From DASWOJ01 sp964242415 (lineage in GTDB: Bacteria; Pseudomonadota; Alphaproteobacteria; Acetobacterales; Acetobacteraceae), in the NCBI GenBank assembly GCA_964242415.1, contig CAXTAT010000013.1:1-64000 (forward strand): 64,000 nucleotides of DNA. The letters run 5' to 3'. A program made the translations under genes and the position numbers. A model generated the notes under the pieces. That model searched no databases. It was given only the letters and a program-made list of their open reading frames with translations, and was not told the origin of the DNA. Positions 17,790 through 26,717 of this stretch are shown in pieces (the first letter of the stretch is position 1; each line of letters begins with the position of its first letter).

Positions 17790-19354
17790 CGGCCACAGCC
17801 CCGCCTCAACAAGCGCCCCAGGAAGCGCCCCAGGGGGGCAGGCCGGCCAGCTTCTCCGAGGGTCCCGGCGGCTCCGCAGGCGCCCTAGACGGAGCGACCC
17901 GGCGCAATGTGTCCACGGCGACCTTCTGGGCTGCCGTCGAAACCGCCGGGGCGCAGGGATCGGCCTTCCTGTTCTTCGTCGTGTTCGCCCGCCTGCTGTC
18001 GCCGCACGAGTTCGGCGTCTATGCGCTCGGCATGGCCATCGTCGGCGCCGTCAACATGATCCTGTTCCAAGGGTTCGGCGACGGGCTGATCCAGGCCCAG
18101 CAGGTCGATGACGAGGCCACATCGACGGCGTTCTGGACCAACATGATGCTGGCTGCGGCCATGGTCGCGGGCCTGCAGGTCGCCGCGCGCTTCGCCCAGG
18201 GCTGGTTCAACGAGCCTATGCTCGGCCCGGTCATCGCCTGGCTGTCGCTGCTGTGCTTCCCGCGGGCGCTGGTGAGCGTCCATTCCGCCCTGTACCGGCG
18301 CTCGCTCGACCTGCGCATCTTCGCCATCCGCACGGTGACCGGCAGCATGGTCGGCGGGCTGGCGGGCGTGGCGCTGGCGTTGGACGGGTTCGGCGTCTGG
18401 GCGCTCGTCATCTCGCAGTTCATCCAGTCGGCCCTGGTCGCGGCCATCATGTGGCGCTCCACCGCCTGGCGCCCACGCTTCCTGTTCTCCGGCACCGCGT
18501 TCCGCTCGCTGTTCGAGTTCAGCCGGCACTTCATGGCGGCGAGCGTGATCAGCTCCTGCATCGACGACCTCGCCAGCGTCGTGGTCGGCCTCAACATGGA
18601 CTTCACCGCAGTCGGCTACTTCTCGGTCGCGCTGCGGGTGCTGCGGGCCGCGATCACCGTCGTGATGACGCCGTTGCAGCTTGTGATGATGCCGGCATTG
18701 AGCCGCATCGCCCACCTTGGGGACCGGTTCGGGGCCGCCTACTCCGACATGGTGCTGCTGACTGCCACGATCTGGCTGCCGCTGACCGCCGGGCTTGGCC
18801 TGGCGGCGCCCATGGTGATCCCGCTGGTGTTCGGCGCACAGTGGCTCGGCGCCGTCGCGGTGATCCAGGTCATGTGCTTCGTTGGGCTGACGATGCCGCT
18901 TTGGACCTTTTCGGGCCAGGCGCTGTCGGCGCTCGGGCGGCCCGACGCCTTCGCCGGGATGGCGTACTGGCAGCTCGGCCTTTACTGCGCCGCATTTCCC
19001 TTGGCTGTTCACGGGGGCATCGTCGCCGTGGGATGGACCTGGGCGGGCCTGTCGGCGGTCATGGTGCCGATCTCGCTGACCCGCCTGCACCGCCTGTCGG
19101 GCCTCGACGTCGGCCGGCTGCTCGCGGGCGCCACGCGCATCGCCTTGGGCGGCTGCGCCATGCTGGCCGCCGCCCTGGCGGTGCAGGGCACGCTTCCGAC
19201 GGGGCCGTGGACCCTGGTGGGGGAGGAGGTGGCCGGGCTTGCCGCATACACGGCAGCGCTCGCGCTGTTGCTGCCTGGCCATCTGACGCGGTTGTGCGCC
19301 CTGGCGCGCGGCACGCTTCCGGTGATGGCTCTCAGAAGGAAACAGGTCCAGTGA
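17786..19354 (+). CDS. Wzx-type oligosaccharide flippase
   Basis: This 522-residue polytopic membrane protein of the MATE/MOP polysaccharide transporter superfamily has 12-14 hydrophobic segments. The N-terminal FFVVFARLLSPHEFGVYAL and GFGDGLIQ motifs are typical of Wzx/lipopolysaccharide flippases. It should move lipid-linked repeat units across the inner membrane. The GTG start overlaps the Wzc-type stop by 4 bases (GTGA). Confidence 0.86.
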   Translation: MTATAPPQQAPQEAPQGGRPASFSEGPGGSAGALDGATRRNVSTATFWAAVETAGAQGSAFLFFVVFARLLSPHEFGVYALGMAIVGAVNMILFQGFGDGLIQAQQVDDEATSTAFWTNMMLAAAMVAGLQVAARFAQGWFNEPMLGPVIAWLSLLCFPRALVSVHSALYRRSLDLRIFAIRTVTGSMVGGLAGVALALDGFGVWALVISQFIQSALVAAIMWRSTAWRPRFLFSGTAFRSLFEFSRHFMAASVISSCIDDLASVVVGLNMDFTAVGYFSVALRVLRAAITVVMTPLQLVMMPALSRIAHLGDRFGAAYSDMVLLTATIWLPLTAGLGLAAPMVIPLVFGAQWLGAVAVIQVMCFVGLTMPLWTFSGQALSALGRPDAFAGMAYWQLGLYCAAFPLAVHGGIVAVGWTWAGLSAVMVPISLTRLHRLSGLDVGRLLAGATRIALGGCAMLAAALAVQGTLPTGPWTLVGEEVAGLAAYTAALALLLPGHLTRLCALARGTLPVMALRRKQVQ

Positions 19355-20067
19355 TCCCCAAGCAGATCCATCACGTCTGGGTCGGGAGCAGGCTGCCCGA
19401 TGTGCAGCTCCGCCATATCGATACCTGGCGTCAAACCAACCCGGACTTCGAGCTGGTGCTCTGGAACGAGGACAATATCGACTTCTCGCTGCCGGTGCTG
19501 CGGGCCGCCTACGAACGCCGGCTTTGGGCCAAGGTCGCCGACATCGTCCGGCTCCAGGCCCTCGAAAAACACGGCGGTTTCTACCTCGACGTCGATTTCA
19601 CCCTCTACCGCTCGCTCACGCCACTGCTCGGTCATCCCTGCGTCTTGGGCTTCCAGGAGGAGGACGCCTCCGCCGATTGGGTGGCGAACGGGATGATGGC
19701 CGCCGAACCCGGCCACTGGTTCATCCGCCGCGCGCTGCAGCGGTTGCTGGCGATGCGGCGGATGCCGTTCGGGCTCGACCGGCCGACAAAGTATGGCCCC
19801 AAGCTGATCACCCGCCTGCTGATCGAGGCTGGCCTGGATCAGTACTCGGGCGACGGCGTGCAGCTCGCAGACATCTTCATATGTCCGACCCAATCCTTCT
19901 TCCCCTGGCCGTTCGGCGAGGACTTCAAAGCGGATTACATCACGCCAGACACATACGGAATGCACTTATGGGAGAAGTCGTGGGAGAAGGATGTGCCGGT
20001 TTGGATTCGACGCGCCAAGCTGTTCCGCCGTCACGCGATCTCCACGCTCCGGCTCAACCCGCACTGA
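19351..20067 (+). CDS. GT32-type glycosyltransferase (DXD motif)
   Basis: This 238-residue protein begins IPKQIHHVWVG, the signature of the glycosyltransferase sugar-binding/DXD family (GT32, Och1/TcdA-related). The metal/nucleotide-sugar DXD motif is D80-V-D82 in GGFYLDVD, preceded by AKVADIVRLQALEKHGG. It probably adds a hexose to the repeat unit at the cytoplasmic membrane. The GTG start overlaps the flippase stop by 4 bases. Confidence 0.87.
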   Translation: MIPKQIHHVWVGSRLPDVQLRHIDTWRQTNPDFELVLWNEDNIDFSLPVLRAAYERRLWAKVADIVRLQALEKHGGFYLDVDFTLYRSLTPLLGHPCVLGFQEEDASADWVANGMMAAEPGHWFIRRALQRLLAMRRMPFGLDRPTKYGPKLITRLLIEAGLDQYSGDGVQLADIFICPTQSFFPWPFGEDFKADYITPDTYGMHLWEKSWEKDVPVWIRRAKLFRRHAISTLRLNPH

Positions 20068-20324
20068 TCCCAGCCAGCCCCTGCAGGGGCGCCTCCCGCC
20101 CGGCACGCCTATGTTTTCCCGGGCTGTCGGAACACTCGCCGCTCGGGCGCCTGATTGGGGCGGCGCTCGCCGGGCAGGCCGATGCGAGGTTTCCAGGCGG
20201 TGCGGCGCCAGCACCCGCGCGCTGGCGCCGCATCGTCGCCGGGACCGCGCTGCAGTGGTGGCCGCCCGCGGGGTGCACAGAAGCGCCTCACGATGCAGCC
20301 GAGGCTGACGAGGAGGCCGCCGGG

Positions 20325-21656
20325 GTGAGCGTGGACCTGCACGGCTCGGCATTGGCCGGACCGGGCCGGCGATGGCGGGTGGTCGATGGCTCGGACGTCC
20401 CGCTGCTGGCCGCGTTCCATGCGCTCCAGTGCTGCCACCGCGCGCCCTTCACGGCGTCGCTGTTCCTGATCGCGGAGGCTGGGGACACCGGGCAATGGCA
20501 GGTGCTGGCGGAGGCCCACCTGTCGAGTTCCGTGCAATATCCCAAGTTGCTCGCCACCCTCGGCCGGGCGAGCGCCCACCTGCTTCGGACAGCGTTGCGC
20601 GCAACCGTCCCCGGTCGCCCGTGGCACGGCGTGGCTCCCGCGCGGCGGCGCACGATGCCGCTCGCCCGGTCCCGCGTCGCCGGCACCGCCGCCTGGCTGC
20701 GCGCCCGGGCCGGCGGCGACCTGTACGGCATCGCCGGGATGCAGGGGACCGGGGACAGCCTGCTGCGGGACGCCGTTGTCTCACCGGATGAGTGGATGGA
20801 GATCCCGGCAGCCCAAGGCTTCATCGCCGATCCGTTCTTCTGGCCCGGCCGGCCAGGCATCGCCCTCTGCGAGTGGTACACCCACGCCAGCGGCCGCGGC
20901 CACCTGGCGGCGGTGCCAATCGGCTGTGCCGCCCTGGGGCTTGGCCCGGCCGCGCCCGCGTTGATGACCGACCAGCACCTGTCATACCCGTTCACCCTGA
21001 CGGACGGCGAACGGACGGTCTGCTTGCCGGAGATGGCGGCCTCCCGGCGGCAGGTCCTTTATGAGCTCCGGGCCGGCCAGCCGATGTCGCCGCTGTGCGT
21101 CATCGCCGAGGATGTCGCCATGGGCGATCCCACGCTGATGCAACGGGATGGGTTGTACTGGCTCAGCTATACCGACGCCGACATCGGCGCCTACGACAAC
21201 CTGTGCCTGATGTTCGCGGAAAAGCTGACCGGGCCTTGGTGGCGGCATCCGGGAAACCCGGTCAAGATGGACGTTCGGTCGTCACGCCCGGGCGGCACGC
21301 CGTTCCGCGTCGGCGGCCGGTGGTACCGTCCGGCGCAGGATTGCTCGAAGACCTATGGCGGCGCATTGGTCATCAATGCAGTACGAACCTGCACGACCGA
21401 TTGGTATGACGAGGAGCCGGTCGCGACATTGCGGCCGGACCCCGACGGCCGCTTTCCCGATGGCCTGCATACGCTCGCCCTCGAGGGCAGCCAGATCCTC
21501 GTTGACGGCAAGCGGATTTCATATCACCCGGCCATTCTGTGGAACAAGCTTCGCCGGCGCTTGCCGGGCCGAAGCCGGATGGACGGCGTTCCCGGTGGGT
21601 TGCACAGCGAAACAACTTTCAGTTGCAGGCCTGCCATCAAGCAGGGTTTCCGGTAA
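20325..21656 (+). CDS. GIPC glucosamine-transferase-like protein (beta-propeller N-terminal domain type)
   Basis: This protein of about 443 residues resembles the N-terminal domain of glucosamine inositolphosphorylceramide transferase 1, a GH43-like propeller also found in bacterial polysaccharide loci. Characteristic pieces are GFIADPFFWPG, HLSYPFTL, VCLPEMAASR, DPTLMQRDGLYWL, NLCLMFAEKLTGPWW and RPAQDCSKTYG. Start: GTG 20325 has AGGAGG at 20311-20316, 8 bases upstream. The same frame stays open back across the previous gene and 20068-20324 holds weakly similar sequence, but no start codon was found there. So the N-terminus may have been lost or may use an unusual start. Role: probably a transferase acting on the exopolysaccharide. 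Confidence 0.7.
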   Translation: MSVDLHGSALAGPGRRWRVVDGSDVPLLAAFHALQCCHRAPFTASLFLIAEAGDTGQWQVLAEAHLSSSVQYPKLLATLGRASAHLLRTALRATVPGRPWHGVAPARRRTMPLARSRVAGTAAWLRARAGGDLYGIAGMQGTGDSLLRDAVVSPDEWMEIPAAQGFIADPFFWPGRPGIALCEWYTHASGRGHLAAVPIGCAALGLGPAAPALMTDQHLSYPFTLTDGERTVCLPEMAASRRQVLYELRAGQPMSPLCVIAEDVAMGDPTLMQRDGLYWLSYTDADIGAYDNLCLMFAEKLTGPWWRHPGNPVKMDVRSSRPGGTPFRVGGRWYRPAQDCSKTYGGALVINAVRTCTTDWYDEEPVATLRPDPDGRFPDGLHTLALEGSQILVDGKRISYHPAILWNKLRRRLPGRSRMDGVPGGLHSETTFSCRPAIKQGFR

Positions 21657-21730
21657 ATGATTAGATCAGGTTAACATGGGTTCGTTTCAATTAAGACTAT
21701 GCATCTGCTCGAAAGGATGCCACAAAGTGT

Positions 21731-21771
21731 TTGACATCCCGGAGCTGGCTTCGTAACGTGAATTCACGTTA
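21731..21771 (+). promoter_or_regulatory. Putative promoter with an 18-bp palindrome over the -10 region
   Basis: TTGACA (21731-21736) is a consensus -35. Exactly 17 bases later, TAACGT (21754-21759) would be the -10. The -10 is the left end of a perfect 18-bp palindrome, TAACGTGAATTCACGTTA (21754-21771). A dimeric regulator bound there would block RNA polymerase. The regulator gene begins at 21846, so autoregulation by the LuxR-type protein is a natural idea. Confidence 0.5.
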
Positions 21772-21845
21772 AAGTGAGTTACCAGGCTCGCGGCTGTAAG
21801 CCTGGGGCATTTTCACGGCCATCCTGGAGCTAGGACAGATCTTTG

Positions 21846-22550
21846 ATGCGCATCGTCGTCGTCAGCAAGATAAGGGCAGTACGGGATGCTATAAGTCGCC
21901 AATCTCAGGCTCTCGGCCATGCTGGCACCCTGGATTGCGCCTGTTTCCACAGCTTTCAATCGACGATGTTAACCCAGCCGCCGCCCCAGCTTCTATTTGT
22001 CTCGGCGCCGACCCATGACGGGATGGCCCTCGTTCACAAAGCGCGCGAGGCCTACCCGGCGCTCAAGGTCGGCGTCCTCGCGACGGACGACGACGACGAC
22101 GACGAGTTCATCGCCTGGGCTGGGATCGGCATTTCCGGCTACATTGAAGCTGACACCTCGGCCGAGCTTGTCGCCCGCATGATCCTGCGGCTTGCTGCCG
22201 GGGAGACGATCTTCCCCGGACGCCTATCCTCGCTCCTGCTGCATCATTTTGGCCGGCGCCAGAACGGCAGCAACGTGCAGGGGCCGGTGCAGTCGCTGAC
22301 GCCTCGTGAGGCAGAGATCGTCCAACTGCTCGCCGACGGGCTTCCCAACAAGCAGATTGCGCGCCGCCTTGGGATCACCGACGCGACCGTGAAGAATCAT
22401 GTGCACAACATCCTCGAAAAGCTCGACGTCTCCAGCCGGGGGGCTGCGGCGGCCTGTTATCGCCGGACGGTGTCGCCTACCGGCGCCAGCCGGGTTGGCC
22501 TGGGCTTCCCGTCGCCAACTGGTCACCGCACCCTGCACCCGGCGCTATGA
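21846..22550 (+). CDS. LuxR/NarL-type regulator with degenerate receiver domain
   Basis: This 234-residue protein has an N-terminal CheY-like domain (1-125) and a C-terminal LuxR helix-turn-helix (about 148-205; SLTPREAEIVQLLADGLPNK, then QIARRLGITDATVKNHVHNI). The receiver lacks the phosphorylation machinery: the acidic pair after beta-1 is replaced (VVVSKIR) and the phospho-acceptor position reads LLFVSAPTHDG, with Ser where Asp is expected. It is therefore probably phosphorylation-independent. ATG 21846 has AGGA at 21832-21835. It sits between the exopolysaccharide locus and a dead transposase and may regulate the locus. Confidence 0.82.
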   Translation: MRIVVVSKIRAVRDAISRQSQALGHAGTLDCACFHSFQSTMLTQPPPQLLFVSAPTHDGMALVHKAREAYPALKVGVLATDDDDDDEFIAWAGIGISGYIEADTSAELVARMILRLAAGETIFPGRLSSLLLHHFGRRQNGSNVQGPVQSLTPREAEIVQLLADGLPNKQIARRLGITDATVKNHVHNILEKLDVSSRGAAAACYRRTVSPTGASRVGLGFPSPTGHRTLHPAL

Positions 22551-22601
22551 TGCGGCAGGTTGTCGGCCTGGCTGCGGCTAGGTGATGCACGATGTCATAG
22601 G

Positions 22602-23165
22602 AGCGTGCAGACGCTCTGCGGCATCGGCGAGTAGCTGCTTGAGAAGCACGGAACCAAACCGCGCCGGTCCCCGCGCAAGTGGCACACCGGCTTGGATGCC
22701 GGCACCGGGCAGGTCGCCGCGGCAACGCTGACCATGAAAGATGTCGATGACGGTGCCGAGGTCGGCCCCTTGCTCGATCAAGTACCGGGACCTCTGGGGT
22801 CGTTCACCGCTGACGGCGCCTACGGCCAGGAGGGCGTTGCCACCGCCGTGGCCGAGCGCCATCCTGCGGCGGCGATCATCGTGCCGCCGCGTTCCCCGGT
22901 TGTGCCGAGCGAGACAGCCGAAACCGAACCCACGTAGCGCGACCGCCATCTGCAAGGCACCGCCGGGCACGGGCGGGCGGCTTCGCAGTAAGCTTCCGGT
23001 TACACGAGGCAGGCCGGGGCGGCGATCCGGGGGTTCAGGCAGGTGATCGGCGCCGGGCTGCGCTCGCGCACGGATCGGCGCCGCGCGGCCGAGGCGGACG
23101 TTGCCGTCCATGGCCTCAACCGCATGCTGGAACTGGGACACCCGATCCCCGTCCGTGTCGCCTGA
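22602..23165 (+). pseudogene. IS5-family transposase remnant
   Basis: The DDE-transposase order can be followed: LLEKHGTKPRRSPRKWHTGL, DAGTGQVAAATLTMKDVDDG, ADGAYGQ, ETAETEPT, RDRHLQ, VIGAGLRSRTDRRRAAEADV and HGLNRMLELGHPIPVRVA. At least two in-frame stops (TAG after CGIGE near 22633 and TAG at 22935-22937) and a frameshift near 22980 break it. It is also N-terminally truncated. It marks an old insertion just behind the LuxR-type gene. Confidence 0.8.
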
Positions 23166-23305
23166 AGCACAGCCGGGGCTGGGGTAGCTGCGCCCGCATC
23201 CCAGGTCCATGCAACACGGCTGCGCACCGCGTTGCCTGCCATTGCTTGCTCGACTGCGCAGACGTGATGTAGGGTCGACGAACCAGAACACTGTTCGCGC
23301 GGACC

Positions 23306-26300
23306 ATGAAATGCCCGAATTGCCACCACGTTAACGTGGTACTCGCGGAAATCTGCGAAGCGTGCGCTGGGCACTTAATCCTGTTCTGCGCGCAGTGTGG
23401 AACTTCAACGTTACCCACAGCCAAGTTTTGCTCCCAATGCGGCAGCGCCATGGGGCAGGCATTGCATGAATCCAGTCATAATTCGCCACCGGGCCGCACC
23501 GGCCACAACCTGGCGGACGACAGCACGCAGGCCAAAATCGAGGATGGTCGCAGGCACGTCACCGTGCTGTTCGCCGACATCAAGGACTCGATCGAGCTAA
23601 TCGCGACCTACGATGCCGAAATCGTAAGGAAATCGTTTCTACGGCCGTTGTTGGACCTGATGATCGACGCGGTCCGGCTGCAAAGGGGCATGCTGGCGAA
23701 CGTGGGGGGGGACGGGGTCATGGCCGTTTTCGGCACGCCGCGTGCGCTCGAAGACGATGCGCTCCGCGCCTGTTATGCCGGGCTGCGGATGCAGGAGGTC
23801 GTCGCCCGGTATGCGCAGGGCGTGCAGCGCTCGCACGGGGTTGACCTCAAGATCCGGGTTGGGATCGCGTCCGGGGAAGTCATCGGCCATGCCGTCGAGC
23901 ACGTCGTCGGCGACATGCGCCAGGCCGGGTGCGATGTCATCGGACCGACCGTATGGCTGGCCAGCCGGGTGGAGCAGATGGCGCGGCCCGGCGCGGTGTT
24001 CATCACCGCCGACACGCTTCGCTTGGTGGAAGGCTATATCAGCACCAAGCCGGTTGGCCTTATGCCGGTCAAGGGCCTCACCAACCCGATCGAGGTCTAT
24101 GAGGCGACCGGCGCCGGGGCGGCGCAGAACCGGCTCGACGTATCCGCCTGGCGCGGCCTCACCGGCTTCGTCGGGCGCGGGTTCGAACTGGAGCAGCTCC
24201 GCCGCTCGCTTCGGCAGGCAGACGACGGCAACGGCCAGGTGGTTGCAATCGTCGGCGAGGCCGGGGTGGGCAAATCCCGCCTGACCCGCGAACTCCTGCA
24301 CGCGCCGGAGGCGGCGGACTGGCTGATCCTGGAGGCCAATTCCACCGCATACGCCTATCTCACGCCGTATCAGCCGATCGCGCAGTTGCTCCGGTCGTTG
24401 TTCATGCTCGGCCGCAACGACGAGACGCAAGCGATCTGCGACAAGGTCACCGACCGCATCCTTGCTCTTGCCCCGTCGCTGCGGGAGACCATCCCCCCGG
24501 TGCTGGACCTGCTGGACGCGCTGGACAGCGAGCACCCGTTCCGGTCCCTCGATCCCCCCCTGCATCGGCAGCGCACCTATGAGGCCGTCACGCAGTTGCT
24601 GTTGAGCGAAAGCCGCCTGAAACCGGTCATCGCCGTGGTCGAGGACTTGCACTGGAGCGACGCGCTCACCCTGGGCCTGCTGGATCAACTGGTCACCGCG
24701 TCCCAGGACGCACGCTTGCTGCTGGTCTTCACCTACCGTCCCGACTACGACGACAGGTGGGGGGACCGGCCGAACTACCGACCCATGCGCCTGGACCCGC
24801 TGACCGGCGACAGCCTGGCCGGCCTGCTGCAGTCCCTGCTGGGCTCGGACCCGAGCATCCCCGGGCTGAAGCGCTTCCTGATCGAGCGCGCCAACGGCAA
24901 CCCGTTCTTCGTCGAGGAGGTCGTGCGGAGCTTCGTCGACCAGGGGGTCCTGCAGGGCGAGCGGGGCAGCTACCGGCTCGCCAAGCCGTTCACCGGCATC
25001 GAGGTTCCACCGACCGTCCGAGCCGTGCTGGCCGCGCGCATCGACGCGCTGCCCGGCGTCGAGAAGCGCCTGCTGCAGGCGGCGGCGGTGATCGGACGGG
25101 AGGTGCCCCTCACCCTGCTGCAGGCGATCTCCGGGCTGCAGGAGCGGGCGCTGGGCGAGCTGCTCGACCGGCTGCAGGCGGTCGAGTTCGTGTTCCCGAC
25201 GCAGACCTTCCCGGACGTTCGTTATGCGTTCAAGCACGCGCTCACCCTCGACGTTGCCTATGGCGGGATGCTTCGCGAACGCCGCCGCGAGATGCATGGG
25301 CGAGTCGTGGCGACGATCGAGCTTCTGTCGGGCGACCGGATGAGCGAGGACGTTGACCGGCTGGCGCACCATGCCGTCCAAGGCGGGCTGCACGAGAAGT
25401 CGGTGCACTATCTCTGCCTGGCGGGAGCCAAGGCCGCCGCGCGCTCGGCACTGCTCGACGCCAGGGCGTGCCTCGAAGCGGCCCTGACTGCGCTGGAGGC
25501 GCTCCCCGAAAGCCGGTCCGTCCTTGAGCAGGCGTTCGAAATCCGCGTCGAGTTGCGCCGTATCCTTCGCCAGCTCGGCGAGGGCGGGCAGATGCTCGAA
25601 CGCCTGAAGCAGGCGGGGGCACTTGCCGCCCGCCTGCAGGATGACCGGCGGCTTGGCCAGGTTTACGCCCTCATGACAACGGTCAATTCGTCGCTCGACG
25701 AGCTGGACGAGGCGTTGGCGGCCGGCAACCGCGCCCTCGAGATCGCCAGCCGCCTCGAAGATACCGAGCTGTGCAACTTCGCCAAAAGCCAGCTCCAGCA
25801 GGCGCATTACTACAAGGGCGAGTACCAGCTTGTGGTCAAGCTGGCTCCGGACAACCTCGCGGCGCTGCCGGACGACTGGGGCGGCGAACGCTTCGGCGCC
25901 GCAGTACTCCCCTCGATCTTCAGCCGGGCCTACCTGAGCATGAGCCTGGCCGAGCTGGGCCGGTTCGCCGAAGCGGCCGAATACGTGGCGGAGGCGGTCC
26001 GGCTCGCGGAGCCGACCCAGCACGTATTCACGATTGGTTGGGCCTACTTCGCCTCCAGCATGCTGCAGCTTGTGCGGGAGGATTGGGGCCACGCGCACGC
26101 CCATGTCGAGCAATGGATCGCGACGCTGCGGACCGGAAACGTCACCATGCACCTTCCCTGGGCACTTGCCGCCTCGGCATGGGAGCTGGCCCAGCACGGG
26201 GAGAGGAGCGAGGCCCTGGAGCGGGTCCGCGAGAGCGAGGAACTCCTGAGGAGCCAAGCCCTGCGCGGGATTTTCGGCCATCGCGGCTGGTCATACGACG

Positions 26301-26665
26301 CCTCGGGGCGCGCCTGTCTCCTGCTCGGGGAGCTTGACCAGGCGCAGCGCCTGGCCGACCAGGCCATCGGCGCCTCCCGGCGTCAGCCGGGAACGATGGC
26401 GCATGCCCTGCGTCTGCTCGGCGACGTTGAGTCGCACCCCGACCGGCTGGACGTCGAACGCGCCGAGAGGCACTACCACGACGCACTCGCGCTGGGGGAG
26501 CGGCACGCCATGCGACCGCTCCTGGCCCACTGCCACCTGGGCCTGGGCAGGTTGTACACCGCCGCCGGGATGACCAGCCTGGCCCGAAATCATGTTGAAC
26601 GTGCAACGAGAGCCTACGGCGACCTGGCCCTGCCATTTTGTTTCGAAAGGCGACTCGAAGTGTGA
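23306..26665 (+). CDS. Zinc-ribbon, class III cyclase-like, AAA and TPR multidomain regulator
   Basis: This 1119-residue protein has a double zinc ribbon at the N-terminus (CPNC, CEAC, CAQC, CSQC within 3-48), a class III adenylate/guanylate cyclase domain (about 80-265), and an AAA/STAND ATPase domain with Walker A GEAGVGKS (near 318). TPR-like repeats follow to the C-terminus. The two metal Asp residues are present (D91 in FADIKDS, D136 in GGDGVMAVFG). The transition-state position usually read as N (often H in this subfamily) is W217 in GPTVWLASRVE, so catalysis is doubtful. Such proteins are thought to be signal-transducing ATPase regulators. The IS5 remnant lies upstream and the NRPS-like gene follows. 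Confidence 0.85.
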   Translation: MKCPNCHHVNVVLAEICEACAGHLILFCAQCGTSTLPTAKFCSQCGSAMGQALHESSHNSPPGRTGHNLADDSTQAKIEDGRRHVTVLFADIKDSIELIATYDAEIVRKSFLRPLLDLMIDAVRLQRGMLANVGGDGVMAVFGTPRALEDDALRACYAGLRMQEVVARYAQGVQRSHGVDLKIRVGIASGEVIGHAVEHVVGDMRQAGCDVIGPTVWLASRVEQMARPGAVFITADTLRLVEGYISTKPVGLMPVKGLTNPIEVYEATGAGAAQNRLDVSAWRGLTGFVGRGFELEQLRRSLRQADDGNGQVVAIVGEAGVGKSRLTRELLHAPEAADWLILEANSTAYAYLTPYQPIAQLLRSLFMLGRNDETQAICDKVTDRILALAPSLRETIPPVLDLLDALDSEHPFRSLDPPLHRQRTYEAVTQLLLSESRLKPVIAVVEDLHWSDALTLGLLDQLVTASQDARLLLVFTYRPDYDDRWGDRPNYRPMRLDPLTGDSLAGLLQSLLGSDPSIPGLKRFLIERANGNPFFVEEVVRSFVDQGVLQGERGSYRLAKPFTGIEVPPTVRAVLAARIDALPGVEKRLLQAAAVIGREVPLTLLQAISGLQERALGELLDRLQAVEFVFPTQTFPDVRYAFKHALTLDVAYGGMLRERRREMHGRVVATIELLSGDRMSEDVDRLAHHAVQGGLHEKSVHYLCLAGAKAAARSALLDARACLEAALTALEALPESRSVLEQAFEIRVELRRILRQLGEGGQMLERLKQAGALAARLQDDRRLGQVYALMTTVNSSLDELDEALAAGNRALEIASRLEDTELCNFAKSQLQQAHYYKGEYQLVVKLAPDNLAALPDDWGGERFGAAVLPSIFSRAYLSMSLAELGRFAEAAEYVAEAVRLAEPTQHVFTIGWAYFASSMLQLVREDWGHAHAHVEQWIATLRTGNVTMHLPWALAASAWELAQHGERSEALERVRESEELLRSQALRGIFGHRGWSYDASGRACLLLGELDQAQRLADQAIGASRRQPGTMAHALRLLGDVESHPDRLDVERAERHYHDALALGERHAMRPLLAHCHLGLGRLYTAAGMTSLARNHVERATRAYGDLALPFCFERRLEV
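23324..23339. promoter_or_regulatory. 16-bp perfect palindrome at the start of the cyclase-like gene
   Basis: ACCACGTTAACGTGGT reads the same on both strands and covers codons 7-12 of the gene. It shares the half-site TAACGTG with the palindrome at 21754-21771, but in the outward orientation. It may be a coincidence of His-His-Val-Asn-Val-Val coding or an operator. Confidence 0.25.
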
Positions 26666-26717
26666 TAGGATCGCCGGTGGCCGGTGCTCCGAACGTTAGA
26701 GCATTGAAGGCCAGAGC

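Noticed and set aside
22551..23305. Intact gene at 22692-22937
   Set aside because: It is a stretch of the broken IS5 transposase between stops.
23639..26281. 880-codon reverse frame opposite the cyclase-AAA gene
   Set aside because: Antisense shadow of a multidomain gene; no domain is visible.
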